Source: Rhodobacteraceae bacterium HLUCCA12 (GTDB lineage: Bacteria > Pseudomonadota > Alphaproteobacteria > Rhodobacterales > Rhodobacteraceae). Taken from it: a DNA stretch of 64,000 nucleotides. The DNA lies in the NCBI GenBank assembly GCA_001314715.1, contig LJSV01000011.1, positions 48,313-112,312 of the forward strand, in the 5' to 3' direction. Below, one piece after another: positions 22,360 through 29,936 of the stretch (position 1 is the first letter of the stretch; each line of letters begins with the position of its first letter). The notes under the pieces were generated by a model. The model was not told where the DNA came from. It did not search any database and was given only the letters and a program-made list of their open reading frames with translations. The translations under genes and the position numbers were made by a program.

Positions 22360-22541
22360 TGACTGCGTATTGCCGCAATCTCAGCCAGAATCACTCAGCT
22401 GGGCGCGTTTCTGTGGCGGGTAATGGCTGCAACGGAATGATCGGCGATCGAACGAGCGAAAAGGCTCGTAGAATAGGGCCGTTGGGACTTATCCTTTGAG
22501 AAGCGGTGCGGCCGTCGTGTCAGCAAAGAAAAGTGGCTTCG
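22360..22541. other. Gap between PL and the glycine-zipper gene
   Basis: I see no gene here. A hairpin ACGAGC-gaaaag-GCTCGT is present near 22452-22470 without a T-run. A further operator-like TGCGTATTGCCGCA lies at about 22364-22377. Confidence 0.4.
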
Positions 22542-23057
22542 CTATGGCTGTTCGTCTGGGGTTCGGCCGGACGAGAGAAGGCGAAGTGCTTCTTGCGTAG
22601 TGTTGGCTGAAAGTATGTTTCCACTCATTGTCGGCTCGACCCTAGATGTGTCGGGATCCGGCCTTGGTCGCGGGGGCTCGGATGGCCGCAGTTTCTTTCG
22701 CAAGCCCAGCGTTTTCAGCTTTGCAATCAGCTTCTTCTCAGATGTTTCTATTACAATATGATTGCCGTCTTTGAGCACAATGGCGTACATGCCATCCGTT
22801 CTTCGACGTCCGCCTATGGCCGCCCCCGCCAAAAAGCCGATGCCGCCGGTCAAGAGCCCGCCGATAACAGCGCCGGCGGCTGCTTTCCCCGCGTTCCGAA
22901 ACGAATCTTCGGCCAGTGGCAAGATGTCATCTACATCGTCCTCGCCGTAGGCTCTTGATGTGTGCCACCCATCAATTACTGAGACATTGAGGCGGCCCAA
23001 AATTACGCGAACAGAAATGCTTCCAGCTGAAATGGATGTGTCAATCACCTTAGACAT
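22542..23057 (-). CDS. Glycine-zipper membrane protein co-transcribed with the repressor
   Basis: The 171-residue product has an N-terminal soluble part, a glycine-zipper membrane segment (about residues 60-85, AVIGGLLTGGIGFLAGAAIGG), then a compact domain with IVLKDGNHIVIETSEKK and a proline-rich tail. ATG 23057 overlaps the repressor stop (TAATG), so it is expressed in the lysogen. Position and topology suggest lysogenic conversion, for example superinfection exclusion, but that is inference. Confidence 0.7.
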   Translation of the reverse strand: MSKVIDTSISAGSISVRVILGRLNVSVIDGWHTSRAYGEDDVDDILPLAEDSFRNAGKAAAGAVIGGLLTGGIGFLAGAAIGGRRRTDGMYAIVLKDGNHIVIETSEKKLIAKLKTLGLRKKLRPSEPPRPRPDPDTSRVEPTMSGNILSANTTQEALRLLSSGRTPDEQP

Positions 23058-23716
23058 TACACCTTCCTCCCGTACCAAATAACCTTTCCCACCACGTCAA
23101 TTTCCGTTCGTTCAGTGTCCACCGGTGGATAGAGTGAGTTGTCAGCGATTACCATTACGCTGGTCCTTCGGCAGCCGCGGCCGATACGCTTGATCTGAAG
23201 GGCTTCGCCCACGCGGATGACAAAGAGGCCGTCAAAGTCCAGGTTTGTCTTGGTCATGTCGATCACAACCATGTCGTCGTCCTGGATCGTTGGAGTCATG
23301 CTGTCGCCCTTGACCCTGATTGCCGCAAGCTGACGTCCCTTGGCGCTCGTCATTTCGCGCAGATACTTTGACGAGAACGCCAGGTTCGATACGTGATCTT
23401 CAGCGTCCACGATGACGCCATGGCCTGCACTTGCAGCAACATCATAGACCGGAACCAGGTCAGCGCCCTCAGGGGGCGGGAGGCCATTTGGAACGGTGAT
23501 CGGGGTGTTCCCTCCGGTCCCGTAAAGTAGCCACTCGATCGAGACACCATAGGCTTTGGCGTACTGTTTGGCTGTATCGGCTTTGAAGCCACGCGAGCCG
23601 TTCTCATGCCCATAGTAAGTAGAAGGTTTCCAGCCAAACGCTTGAATGGCGTCTGCTGCCTCTGCGTAGCCGGCTTTGCGCCGTGCCTCGGCCAATCTTT
23701 CTGCTGCACCCATCAT
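23057..23716 (-). CDS. CI-like repressor with S24 peptidase domain
   Basis: This 219-residue protein has an N-terminal helix-turn-helix (residues about 10-65) and a C-terminal LexA/CI-type S24 domain. A self-cleavage Ala-Gly lies in AASAGHG, the catalytic serine in VKGDSMTPT and the lysine in EALQIKRIG. It should bind the PL and PR operators on either side and be inactivated by RecA after DNA damage. Two adjacent ATG codons open the gene. Confidence 0.9.
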   Translation of the reverse strand: MMGAAERLAEARRKAGYAEAADAIQAFGWKPSTYYGHENGSRGFKADTAKQYAKAYGVSIEWLLYGTGGNTPITVPNGLPPPEGADLVPVYDVAASAGHGVIVDAEDHVSNLAFSSKYLREMTSAKGRQLAAIRVKGDSMTPTIQDDDMVVIDMTKTNLDFDGLFVIRVGEALQIKRIGRGCRRTSVMVIADNSLYPPVDTERTEIDVVGKVIWYGRKV

Positions 23717-23752
23717 CCAGCGGTCCTATCACGCAACGCTACGCAATAGGCG

Positions 23753-23781
23753 TTGACATTGCATTACGCATTTCGCATAAA
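23753..23781 (+). promoter_or_regulatory. Rightward early promoter-operator (PR)
   Basis: TTGACA (23753-23758), 17-bp spacer and CATAAA (23776-23781). Repeats ACGCAA, ACGCAT and CGCAT flank and fill the spacer, matching PL. The predicted transcription start falls at or within one base of the ATG at 23788, so the cro transcript would have no leader. Additional ACGCAA copies upstream (23731-23746) probably form an operator for the repressor gene itself. Confidence 0.75.
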
Positions 23782-23787
23782 CCGAGA

Positions 23788-23997
23788 ATGGAACGAATAT
23801 TCGAGATTTGGCCAAAGCTCTCCGACCTCGCGGGCGATCTGGGGAAGCCATACACCACTGTCGCGTCATGGCGTCAAAGGGGTTCGATTCCCGCACGCTA
23901 TGATGTTGCCCTGGTACGCGCGGCCAAATTGCGCGGGCGCAATCTGACCCTCGAGGAGCTCGCTGAAGCCCGCTCGGCCACCGAGGATGCTGCGTAA
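23788..23997 (+). CDS. Cro-like helix-turn-helix regulator
   Basis: This 69-residue protein has one helix-turn-helix (LSDLAGDLGKPYTTVASWRQRGSIPARY). Divergent from the CI-like gene and first in the rightward operon, it fits Cro. No Shine-Dalgarno sequence precedes ATG 23788 and the promoter predicts a leaderless message. Its stop TAA overlaps the next ATG. Confidence 0.8.
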   Translation: MERIFEIWPKLSDLAGDLGKPYTTVASWRQRGSIPARYDVALVRAAKLRGRNLTLEELAEARSATEDAA

Positions 23998-24587
23998 TGG
24001 CACAAGCCTCTTCAATTATCCGTTGTGCTGATCCTTGCCCGCTTCCGGCCCCGCGGTCACGCGAAACCGCCGGCCGGGTTTTCTCGCCCATCCTCACACG
24101 GATGGTCTGCATGACTCGCGCAACGCGACCCGGCTCGATCCAGGATGCGGTTCGCCAGGCCTTCACGGCGGTCGGTGGGCTTGAGAACGCCGCCAACGAT
24201 CTTGGCGTCTCTCTGTCGGTGCTGTCCTACGGCACCGAGCTGCGCGAAGACCGGCCGGGCGGACTGGGTGTCAACTACCTGGACCGGCTGGGCCGGATCG
24301 AGGGCGGCGCGGCCGAGGCCGTTGCGCGCCATTTCGCGATGCTGGCCGGTGGTGTGTTTCAGCCGGTCGATCCGGGCGGGCCTCTCGCCGGCGATGTGCA
24401 TTCGCTGACGCGCGAGTTCTCGGACGTTCTGCATCTGCATGCCGAGGCGCACAGCAAGGGCTCACGCGATCCGGCTGATTACACCCCGCAGGAAGCCCGC
24501 GCCCAGGTCCGTGAAATCGACGAGCTGGTGGTCGCGGCATTGCGGCTGCGCGCGGCGATGCTGCTCAAGACGGGGGATTTGTCATGA
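23997..24587 (+). CDS. Phage regulator, CII/CP76-like
   Basis: This protein of up to 196 residues has a core (from about residue 39) with IQDAVRQAFTAVGGLENAANDLGVSLSVLSYGTE, a helix-turn-helix as in the Phage_CP76/CII-like family, then LDRLGRIEGGAAEAVARHFAMLAGGVF and a helical C-terminus. ATG 23997 overlaps the cro stop; ATG 24111 would give the more family-like length of 158. By place, second in the rightward operon, it probably controls lysogeny or early genes. Confidence 0.65.
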   Translation: MAQASSIIRCADPCPLPAPRSRETAGRVFSPILTRMVCMTRATRPGSIQDAVRQAFTAVGGLENAANDLGVSLSVLSYGTELREDRPGGLGVNYLDRLGRIEGGAAEAVARHFAMLAGGVFQPVDPGGPLAGDVHSLTREFSDVLHLHAEAHSKGSRDPADYTPQEARAQVREIDELVVAALRLRAAMLLKTGDLS

Positions 24588-24615
24588 GCGCTGGGCGCGT
24601 CAAAGGGGGTAACGC

Positions 24616-24834
24616 ATGATGCCGGACATCCTGTTTCAGGCTTTGGTGCTCGGCCTTGTCGGCGAACGACTGGCCGCTTGGCTGATCGCTTGGCGGAAAC
24701 ACCGCGCGCGCCGTGCATATCTGGCGCGGCTTCAGGAAAACATCAAATGGCGTGCAGCGATCAGGCGCCGTTGGATGGATCGGGAAGCGGGCCGCGATGC
24801 CTTGCCGGGAGAAGCTGAGCGAGGTGTTCAATGA
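24616..24834 (+). CDS. Small phage protein with N-terminal membrane segment
   Basis: This 72-residue protein has a hydrophobic N-terminus (about residues 5-25) and a very basic RKHRARRAYLARLQENIKWRAAIRRR region. It overlaps by ATGA a frame that continues through the tRNA-Arg gene. No family recognised. Confidence 0.5.
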   Translation: MMPDILFQALVLGLVGERLAAWLIAWRKHRARRAYLARLQENIKWRAAIRRRWMDREAGRDALPGEAERGVQ

Positions 24835-25268
24835 ACGCTCGTACCTCTGCCCCGGTCCCGTTCTCCCCGGAAACGGCTGCTTGCACCGGCTGTCTGCCGC
24901 AAACAATCATCTTGCCTGACGGCGCTTCTGTCGAGTTCATATACGAAGCCGCGCATCACTCACCCCGTGCCGCGCGGCCTGCCGCCCGGCTATCCGTCCC
25001 CCGGCCGGGCGGCAATAATCAAATGACTGCGTGGCTCAACTGGATAGAGCGCCGGGCTTCGAACCCGAAGGTTGCAGGTTCGAATCCTGCCGCAGTCACC
25101 AACCCCGCGCGCGTGGCGGGTTATCCCGCGCAAACCTCTCTGTTCGGAGTGGCACTGCCTCAACTGCCCCCGGCTGCGGCCGGGGGCCCTTTGGCGGCAG
25201 CTGTCAAGGAAGGCTTGACAGCTCGTGCATCGGTGATGCCCGGCCTGGCGGGGGAGGCAAGCGCATGA
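24831..25268 (+). CDS. Doubtful ORF reading through a tRNA gene
   Basis: A 145-codon frame starts by ATGA overlap with the preceding gene and ends by ATGA overlap with the following HTH gene, yet residues about 66-90 are a translation of tRNA-Arg(UCG). The first 60 codons (MNARTSAPVPFSPETAACTGC...ILPDGASVEFIYEAAHH) could be a real small protein. I keep the frame with low confidence because a real gene across a strong hairpin and a tRNA is unlikely. Confidence 0.25.
   Translation: MNARTSAPVPFSPETAACTGCLPQTIILPDGASVEFIYEAAHHSPRAARPAARLSVPRPGGNNQMTAWLNWIERRASNPKVAGSNPAAVTNPARVAGYPAQTSLFGVALPQLPPAAAGGPLAAAVKEGLTARASVMPGLAGEASA
24980..25014 (+). promoter_or_regulatory. Strong GC hairpin 10 bp before tRNA-Arg(UCG)
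   Basis: TGCCGCCCGGC (24980-24990) and GCCGGGCGGCA (25004-25014) are perfect 11-bp arms around a 13-nt loop. No T-run follows, so it is not a classical terminator. It may be a processing or attenuation element for the tRNA that starts at 25025. Confidence 0.7.
25025..25101 (+). tRNA. Phage tRNA-Arg(UCG)
   Basis: The 77-nt cloverleaf has acceptor GACTGCG/CGCAGTC, D stem GCTC/GAGC, anticodon loop CTTCGAA with anticodon TCG (25059-25061), T stem GCAGG/CCTGC and an encoded CCA. One C-A mismatch closes the anticodon stem. It reads CGA arginine codons, rare in GC-rich alphaproteobacteria. It lies among early phage genes. Confidence 0.92.
25102..25264. other. Hairpin-rich gap after tRNA-Arg(UCG)
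   Basis: No supported gene. It has a CCCGC/GCGGG hairpin just after the tRNA, a GCCCCCGGC/GCCGGGGGC hairpin (25165-25187) and the perfect 10-bp inverted repeat at 25199-25223. Confidence 0.5.
25199..25223. repeat. Perfect 10-bp inverted repeat
   Basis: AGCTGTCAAG (25199-25208) and CTTGACAGCT (25214-25223) are separated by 5 nt. It lies 42 bp before the HTH gene at 25265 and could be an operator or an RNA hairpin in its leader. Confidence 0.75.
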
Positions 25269-25507
25269 ACGCACCGGAGTATCGCCCCCCGCCCCATGAC
25301 GCGAATGCCGATCCGCTGCTGTCGGACTGGATGGATCGTCAGGAGCTTGCCGAGACCCTTGGTATCAGCGTGGAGACGCTGCGCCGCTGGCAGGCGCAAG
25401 GCATCGGCCCCCCGCTTGCGAAGCTCGGTCGTCGTGTCCTCTACCGCCGCGAAGCCGTGCGCCAATGGATGGTGACACGAGAGATGGGCTGGGGGGAGAG
25501 CCAATGA
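25265..25507 (+). CDS. AlpA/MerR-type helix-turn-helix protein
   Basis: This 80-residue protein carries a winged helix: MDRQELAETLGISVETLRRWQAQ, then LAKLGRRVLYRREAVRQWM. Such proteins are small transcription or recombination factors in phages. It overlaps the following 41-codon ORF by ATGA. GGAGGCAAGCGC upstream provides a ribosome binding site. Confidence 0.75.
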   Translation: MNAPEYRPPPHDANADPLLSDWMDRQELAETLGISVETLRRWQAQGIGPPLAKLGRRVLYRREAVRQWMVTREMGWGESQ

Positions 25508-25629
25508 AACATCCTGCCCCCAAGCCCCGCGACTCCGTGCGCTGGGCGCGCCGCCTGTCAGAGCTGCTTTTCGTCACGCTCTGCCTTTTGGCCGTGATGA
25601 CGCTGTTGTCCTTCATCCTGACCCTGTGA
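25504..25629 (+). CDS. Single-pass membrane micro-protein (41 aa)
   Basis: A 41-residue frame has a basic N-terminus (MKHPAPKPRDSVRWARRLSE) and a C-terminal membrane helix (LLFVTLCLLAVMTLLSFILTL). It starts within the stop of the HTH gene (ATGA). The clean topology and coupling support it. Function unknown. Confidence 0.55.
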   Translation: MKHPAPKPRDSVRWARRLSELLFVTLCLLAVMTLLSFILTL

Positions 25630-25637
25630 GGCCCCTC

Positions 25638-25976
25638 ATGCCCAAGACCGATGATCTGAACTTCCTCGAATTCATGCAGACCTTCCGTCGCGGCGAGTTG
25701 CTGGTCGAGGCCAATGAACAGCTGGAGGAGCTGATCGAGGCCGTGCAGCGCACCGGGGGCAAGGGCGATCTGACGATCAAGTTGCCGTTCAAGGTCAACG
25801 ATGCCGGGCAGATCGAATGCCTGCCCAGCGTGACCAGCAAGAAGCCGCGCCGCGCGCTGGGCACCGGCATCTATTTCGCGACCGATGAAGGGCGGCTGAC
25901 GCGCCGCGATCCCAACCAGATCGACATGTTCGAGGACGAACTCGCCGATCGCCGCACGCGCAACGACACCCACTGA
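25638..25976 (+). CDS. Phage protein of unknown function (112 aa)
   Basis: This 112-residue protein has a helical N-terminus (FLEFMQTFRRGELLVEANEQLEELIEAV), then a beta-rich TIKLPFKVNDAGQIEC stretch and a basic-acidic C-terminus. It directly precedes the DUF2303 gene, an arrangement seen in other alphaproteobacterial phages where both are thought to serve recombination or replication. No function assigned. Confidence 0.65.
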   Translation: MPKTDDLNFLEFMQTFRRGELLVEANEQLEELIEAVQRTGGKGDLTIKLPFKVNDAGQIECLPSVTSKKPRRALGTGIYFATDEGRLTRRDPNQIDMFEDELADRRTRNDTH

Positions 25977-26002
25977 CTGCAATCCAGACACAGGAGCGAA
26001 CA

Positions 26003-26920
26003 ATGGCCACCAAAGACACCGCCGCCGCCAGGGCCGACCAGGCGCCGTATCCGGGTGAGACGCTCGAGGCCGTGCTGAAAGCGGCGCGCATTGCGAACCC
26101 GACGCTCGAGCTCGACCACGGGCGCACCTTTGCCTTTGTGCCCGAGGGTTTCGCCCTCAAGGACGTCAGCGATCCCTATGCCCTGCCGCCCTATATCAAG
26201 CAGGGCATCGTCATGGACGAGCGGGATTCGCTGGTGGGCTATGTCCATAGGTTTTCGGATGATCGCACGGTCTTGATTGCCGACTACGATCGTGGGGAGA
26301 TCCGCGCCGCTCTGGATTATCATGCGGAAAACAATGGCCACACTGTTGTTCTGGAGCCAGGCCAGGAGATCCAGATGGACGACTGGGTCAAGGCGCGGGG
26401 CGCGATGATGGCACTTGATCCGGGCCCGGTGAAGCACATTGCGACGCTCAAGCTGCGCGACTCCGAGGAATTCACCCGCTGGGCGAAAATGCAGGGCCAG
26501 CTGGTCGAGCAATCCGAGTTCGCGGCCTTCCTCGAGGAGAACTCCGAGGACATCAGCGATCCAGATCCTGCGGTGATGATCGAGATCAGCCGCGACCTCG
26601 AGGCCACGCAGGGCGTGATGTTCAAATCCAGCAACCGGCTGGAAAGCGGCGACCGGGCCTTCATCTATGAGACCGAGACGCGCACTCGGGGCGAGATGAA
26701 GATCCCGCGCGAGTTCCGGTTGTCGATCCCACTCTACCAGGGCGAGGAGCCGGTCACGCTGCGCTGCGCCTTCCGCTTCCGCATCGGCGGGGGCGGGCTT
26801 CTGTTGGGCTTCGAGTGGCGTCGCGTCGAATACCAGCGCCAGGCCTATTTCGGGCAGATCGCGCATGCGATCGCCGAAGATACCGGTCGGCCGCTGTTCA
26901 TCGGGAGGCTGAGCGGATGA
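26003..26920 (+). CDS. DUF2303 family phage protein
   Basis: This 305-residue protein matches the DUF2303 pattern: FAFVPEGFALKDV near residue 45, VLIADYDRGEIRAALDYH near 90, W-x-x-MQGQLVEQSEFAAFLEEN near 165 and a C-terminal beta-rich part. The family occurs in early regions of temperate phages near recombination genes; its activity is not established. Good AGGAGCG ribosome binding site. It overlaps the next gene by ATGA. Confidence 0.8.
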   Translation: MATKDTAAARADQAPYPGETLEAVLKAARIANPTLELDHGRTFAFVPEGFALKDVSDPYALPPYIKQGIVMDERDSLVGYVHRFSDDRTVLIADYDRGEIRAALDYHAENNGHTVVLEPGQEIQMDDWVKARGAMMALDPGPVKHIATLKLRDSEEFTRWAKMQGQLVEQSEFAAFLEENSEDISDPDPAVMIEISRDLEATQGVMFKSSNRLESGDRAFIYETETRTRGEMKIPREFRLSIPLYQGEEPVTLRCAFRFRIGGGGLLLGFEWRRVEYQRQAYFGQIAHAIAEDTGRPLFIGRLSG

Positions 26921-27117
26921 CGGATACATCAGCCACCACCGCCGAGCGGTTCACCACCCGTCAGCTGATTGAGGAAGCCACGCGCGAGGCGCGAATTCGC
27001 CGGCATGTCTACGGCAAGCAGGTGCGCGCCGGAAAAATGGACCCGAAGGATGCCGATCACAAGATCGACCTGATGGAAGCCATCGTCCGGCGCCTGACCC
27101 GCACGGCGCATCTTTGA
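26917..27117 (+). CDS. Small phage protein (66 aa)
   Basis: This 66-residue basic, helical protein (TARQL-like ERFTTRQLIEEATREARIRRHVYGKQVRAGKM split by short loops) is coupled to DUF2303 by ATGA. A helical DDxKIDLMEAIVRRL ending is typical of small phage accessory proteins. No family recognised. Confidence 0.6.
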   Translation: MTDTSATTAERFTTRQLIEEATREARIRRHVYGKQVRAGKMDPKDADHKIDLMEAIVRRLTRTAHL

Positions 27118-27175
27118 GCCGCCCCGATCTCGACGACGGGATCGCGCACGTCGCCACAGTCGAACAGAGGAAGAA

Positions 27176-27352
27176 ATGTCAGATCTGAACATTGCCGCTT
27201 GGGGCATCATCGGGTTTGTGGCGCTGGTCGTCATCTTTCGTTGGCTTGATCATCGGCACAAGGTTCGTGCGTGGCGCAAGGCCGGCAGGCAAGCGCACCG
27301 GATCATCTATGGATGCGATCCGGAGCAGGGGAATGGTCGGAATGACCCGTGA
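27176..27352 (+). CDS. Single-pass membrane protein (58 aa)
   Basis: The 58-residue frame has an N-terminal helix (IAAWGIIGFVALVVIFRWL) and a basic tail (HRHKVRAWRKAGRQAHR). AGAGGAAGAA gives a good ribosome binding site at the right distance from ATG 27176. It overlaps the next gene start. Function unknown. Confidence 0.6.
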   Translation: MSDLNIAAWGIIGFVALVVIFRWLDHRHKVRAWRKAGRQAHRIIYGCDPEQGNGRNDP

Positions 27353-27686
27353 ACGCCTGCCCACGCGGCGCCCGAACGAGACGCGCGAGATCGAGCATGC
27401 CGGGCATCGCTTCACGGTCACGGTCGGCTTCGATCTGCAGGCCCGCCCGCGCGAGGTCTTCGCCGACGGCGCCAAGATCGGCACCGATCTCGGCCATCTG
27501 ATCAGCGATGCCTGCGTGGTGATTTCGCTGGCGTTGCAGCATGGCTGCCCGCCGGCGCTGCTTCCCAAAAGCATGGGGCGTGTGCCCGATCTGATCGCCG
27601 GGCCGGGGAACTGCCGCCCGGCCAGCGCGCTGGGGACCATTGCGGCGGCTGTGGCCGATGCCGATTACCTGGGGGCAGGGCCATGA
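27342..27686 (+). CDS. Stand-alone TSCPD-like domain protein
   Basis: This 114-residue protein shows the TSCPD pattern: VTVGFD, RPREVFADGAKIGTDL, then LISDACVVISLALQHGCPPALL. The TSCPD domain is found at the C-terminus of some class II ribonucleotide reductases and as separate phage or bacterial proteins. ATG 27342 lies inside the end of the previous gene. It may modulate host nucleotide reduction; this is inference from the domain alone. Confidence 0.6.
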   Translation: MTRERLPTRRPNETREIEHAGHRFTVTVGFDLQARPREVFADGAKIGTDLGHLISDACVVISLALQHGCPPALLPKSMGRVPDLIAGPGNCRPASALGTIAAAVADADYLGAGP

Positions 27687-28300
27687 TGATCCCCGAGCCG
27701 CAACGCGTTGTTTCCGCTACGCTTCACCCGGAGATCCTGCGCCGCGTCATCAGCGGCCGGATCCGGCGCATCCATGTGCCCGACCGACGGTTTTCTCGGC
27801 TGACTGTTAACGACATGATCTGGGTTCGCGAGGGGCTGACGATCCCGATTCGACAGCCTGACGGCGATGCGCTCTCGGTGATCTATGGCGGCGATGGCAG
27901 CCACAAGGAAATCCGCTGGCCACGCGCCCTGGCGCGCCCCTCGGCGGGCTGGCTGGCGCCGCAGGCCATGCCTGTGCATGCCTCGCGCCTGACGCTGGTC
28001 GTGCAGGCCGTCGAGGAGATGCGCTTGCAGCAGATCACCGAGGATGCGGCCATCGCCGCCGGCGTGGATATCGAGCCGGTGGGCGGTTTCTCCAATCCGA
28101 TGGTGCACAGCTATCACGGCCAGGTGTTCGAGACGGCCGCGGAGGCCTTCGGGCGTCTGTGGGACTGCACGCTGTATCCGGACATGCCGGATCCGCTGAC
28201 CTGGGCCAGCAATCCCGAGGTGGTGGCGATCGAGTTCCGGGCGATCGCACGGAATGTCGCGCGGCTCTTTCCCGCGCTGGGATCGGGGGGTGTGCGATGA
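27683..28300 (+). CDS. ASCH-like phage protein
   Basis: This 205-residue protein has the layout of phage proteins with an ASCH/PUA-like fold: RVISGRIRR, MIWVREGLTIP, MPVHASRLTLVVQAVEEMRLQQITEDAAIAAGV, then LWDCTLYPDMPDPLTWASNPEVVAIEF. These are common in lambda-like early regions and may bind RNA or modified bases. It overlaps both neighbours by ATGA. Confidence 0.65.
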   Translation: MMIPEPQRVVSATLHPEILRRVISGRIRRIHVPDRRFSRLTVNDMIWVREGLTIPIRQPDGDALSVIYGGDGSHKEIRWPRALARPSAGWLAPQAMPVHASRLTLVVQAVEEMRLQQITEDAAIAAGVDIEPVGGFSNPMVHSYHGQVFETAAEAFGRLWDCTLYPDMPDPLTWASNPEVVAIEFRAIARNVARLFPALGSGGVR

Positions 28301-28635
28301 GCAAGCACAAGTTCTCGACGGCGGCGCTGGAACGGCTTCTGGAGATCGGCTTTACGCAGGCGGAGGCCGCACAGCAGTTGGGCGTCACGCGCGGCGCGGT
28401 CAGCATGCGGATCAGGCGCGAGAAGCTGGCATTGCCCAAGGGCGCCAACGACCCGGCTGTTCCCGGCAAGGCTGCCTCGGCGTCAGAGCCTGTCGATGAC
28501 TATGCCTCACTGGTGGAGACCGGCGGGCGCTACCTGGAGCTTCGCGCCTGGGCCCAGGAGCGCGGCCTGACCCACACGCAGGCGCTGCAGCGCTGGCATC
28601 AGCTGCGCATCCCGGCGCAAGCGAGGCGGCCATGA
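28297..28635 (+). CDS. Helix-turn-helix phage protein (112 aa)
   Basis: The N-terminus has a clear helix-turn-helix (LLEIGFTQAEAAQQLGVTRGAVSMRIRREKL). The C-terminus (YLELRAWAQERGLTHTQALQRWHQLRI) looks like a second DNA-binding or interaction motif. Coupled at both ends by ATGA. It is probably a transcription regulator of the early operon. Confidence 0.65.
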   Translation: MSKHKFSTAALERLLEIGFTQAEAAQQLGVTRGAVSMRIRREKLALPKGANDPAVPGKAASASEPVDDYASLVETGGRYLELRAWAQERGLTHTQALQRWHQLRIPAQARRP

Positions 28636-29210
28636 ACGCGTTTATCGAGGCCCATCGCGCCCGGCGCCGGTTCAGCACGGATGACCTGCTGGCACTCAGG
28701 GCGCTGGGGATCACGCAGACCGAGGCCGGCCGGCGCCTTGGCGTCACGCAAAGCGCGGTGGCGGCGCGCCTTCAGGCCGAAGGGTTGTCCTGGCCGCAGG
28801 CACGGCCCCGGCTGGATGCGGAGGATTTCGCGCGACTGTGGAACTGTCATTCGATCCCGACCGCGGAGATTGCCCGAGCATTGGGCGTCACGCGCCAGGC
28901 GATCAGCGATCGCGCCCAGCGCATGGGGCTTCCCAGCCGGGCGAAGCTGCGCAAGACGTTGATCCGGCGCGACGAGCTACGGGAGCTGTGGCTGGCTGGC
29001 GTGTCGCTGCGCGACATCGCCCGGCACTTCGGGCTCGCCAGCCCCTCCTGCGTCACGCATGCGGCGCGCAACGCCGGCCTGCCGCGGCGACAGCGCTCCA
29101 GGGGCGGCAAGACGCGTGGTGGCTGGGTCGGCACGATCTCGATGGCGGAATTCGCCGATCAGCGCCTGGCCGCGCTCATGGACGAGCAAGTTCGCGGGAG
29201 AGCTGCATGA
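28632..29210 (+). CDS. Multi-helix-turn-helix phage protein
   Basis: This 192-residue protein contains three successive helix-turn-helix units: ALGITQTEAGRRLGVTQSAV (about 29-48), IPTAEIARALGVTRQAISDR (about 76-95) and GVSLRDIARHFGLASPSCV (about 122-140). The first resembles the HTH of the preceding gene, which suggests duplication. Such repeats fit binding to a series of sites. It overlaps a 29-codon ORF by ATGA. Confidence 0.65.
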   Translation: MNAFIEAHRARRRFSTDDLLALRALGITQTEAGRRLGVTQSAVAARLQAEGLSWPQARPRLDAEDFARLWNCHSIPTAEIARALGVTRQAISDRAQRMGLPSRAKLRKTLIRRDELRELWLAGVSLRDIARHFGLASPSCVTHAARNAGLPRRQRSRGGKTRGGWVGTISMAEFADQRLAALMDEQVRGRAA

Positions 29211-29296
29211 CCCGGCCGCGCGCAACACAAACGGATATGGGTTCAGCGCGCGCAGCGCGCTCGAATTTTTTTGCCAACGGAGGGCGGAAATCATGA
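29207..29296 (+). CDS. Possible 29-codon coupled ORF
   Basis: The frame MTRPRATQTDMGSARAARSNFF...GGRKS starts inside the stop of the HTH gene (ATGA) and ends inside the start of the DUF1376-like gene (ATGA). It contains a good GGAGGGCGG ribosome binding site for the next gene. It may serve only to carry ribosomes to that start. Confidence 0.35.
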   Translation: MTRPRATQTDMGSARAARSNFFANGGRKS

Positions 29297-29934
29297 GGCA
29301 CCTGGCCGCGGTGGATGTCGAGGACCTGGCGGATTATCCGCTGTCGGACGAAGAGCGGGTCGACAGCCACCGTTTCATTCCCTGGGAACACCGGCGCTGG
29401 CTGACCTCGGACATGGCGCTCAATGCCACGCCCGAATGCCGGGCCTATTACTTCGACCTGATCTGCCATTCGCTCAACCACACGCCGCCGGGCACGCTGC
29501 CCTCGGATCTCGATATCCTGGCGCGGCTCTTGCGCGTGGATGGCAAGCATTTCGCGCAGCTTTGCCGGATGGACTTCGGCCCGCTGCACAAATGGCGGCC
29601 CTGCCGGTGCGGCGAGAAGGTGCGGCTCTATCATCCGACGGTCCTGCGCGTGCTGACCGAGGCCATGGCCCGGCGCGAAGATCACCGGGTGCGATCGGAA
29701 GCGGCATCGGTCGCGAAGCGGCAACTGCGGTTGCGGCAGACACTGGCGGGCTATCACGCGGATATGGCCCGGAATGACGCGGCTGTTCTGTGGATCGATC
29801 AATGGTTGGTCGAGCAAGACTGCGGATACCGCAGTGCCTCCTGGATCGAACGGGGCATTCAGGCCTGGACCAACCACATGCTCGATCTCGACGGCGTCGG
29901 GTCGGGCAGGGGAAGTGTCCGCAGAATGTCCTGA
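29293..29934 (+). CDS. DUF1376-like phage replication protein
   Basis: This 213-residue protein shows the DUF1376 layout: RRWLTSDMALNATPECRAYYFDLI, then PGTLPSDLDILARLLRVDGKHF and a short basic segment, used in phage proteins thought to act in replication initiation. A CRCGE segment is included. The helical C-terminus ends in SVRRMS. GGAGGG lies seven bases before ATG 29293. Confidence 0.65.
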   Translation: MRHLAAVDVEDLADYPLSDEERVDSHRFIPWEHRRWLTSDMALNATPECRAYYFDLICHSLNHTPPGTLPSDLDILARLLRVDGKHFAQLCRMDFGPLHKWRPCRCGEKVRLYHPTVLRVLTEAMARREDHRVRSEAASVAKRQLRLRQTLAGYHADMARNDAAVLWIDQWLVEQDCGYRSASWIERGIQAWTNHMLDLDGVGSGRGSVRRMS

Positions 29935-29936
29935 GA

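Noticed and set aside
27113..27178. Short TTG-started frame after the 66-residue gene
   Set aside because: Too short, with no binding site; the next gene has its own good one.
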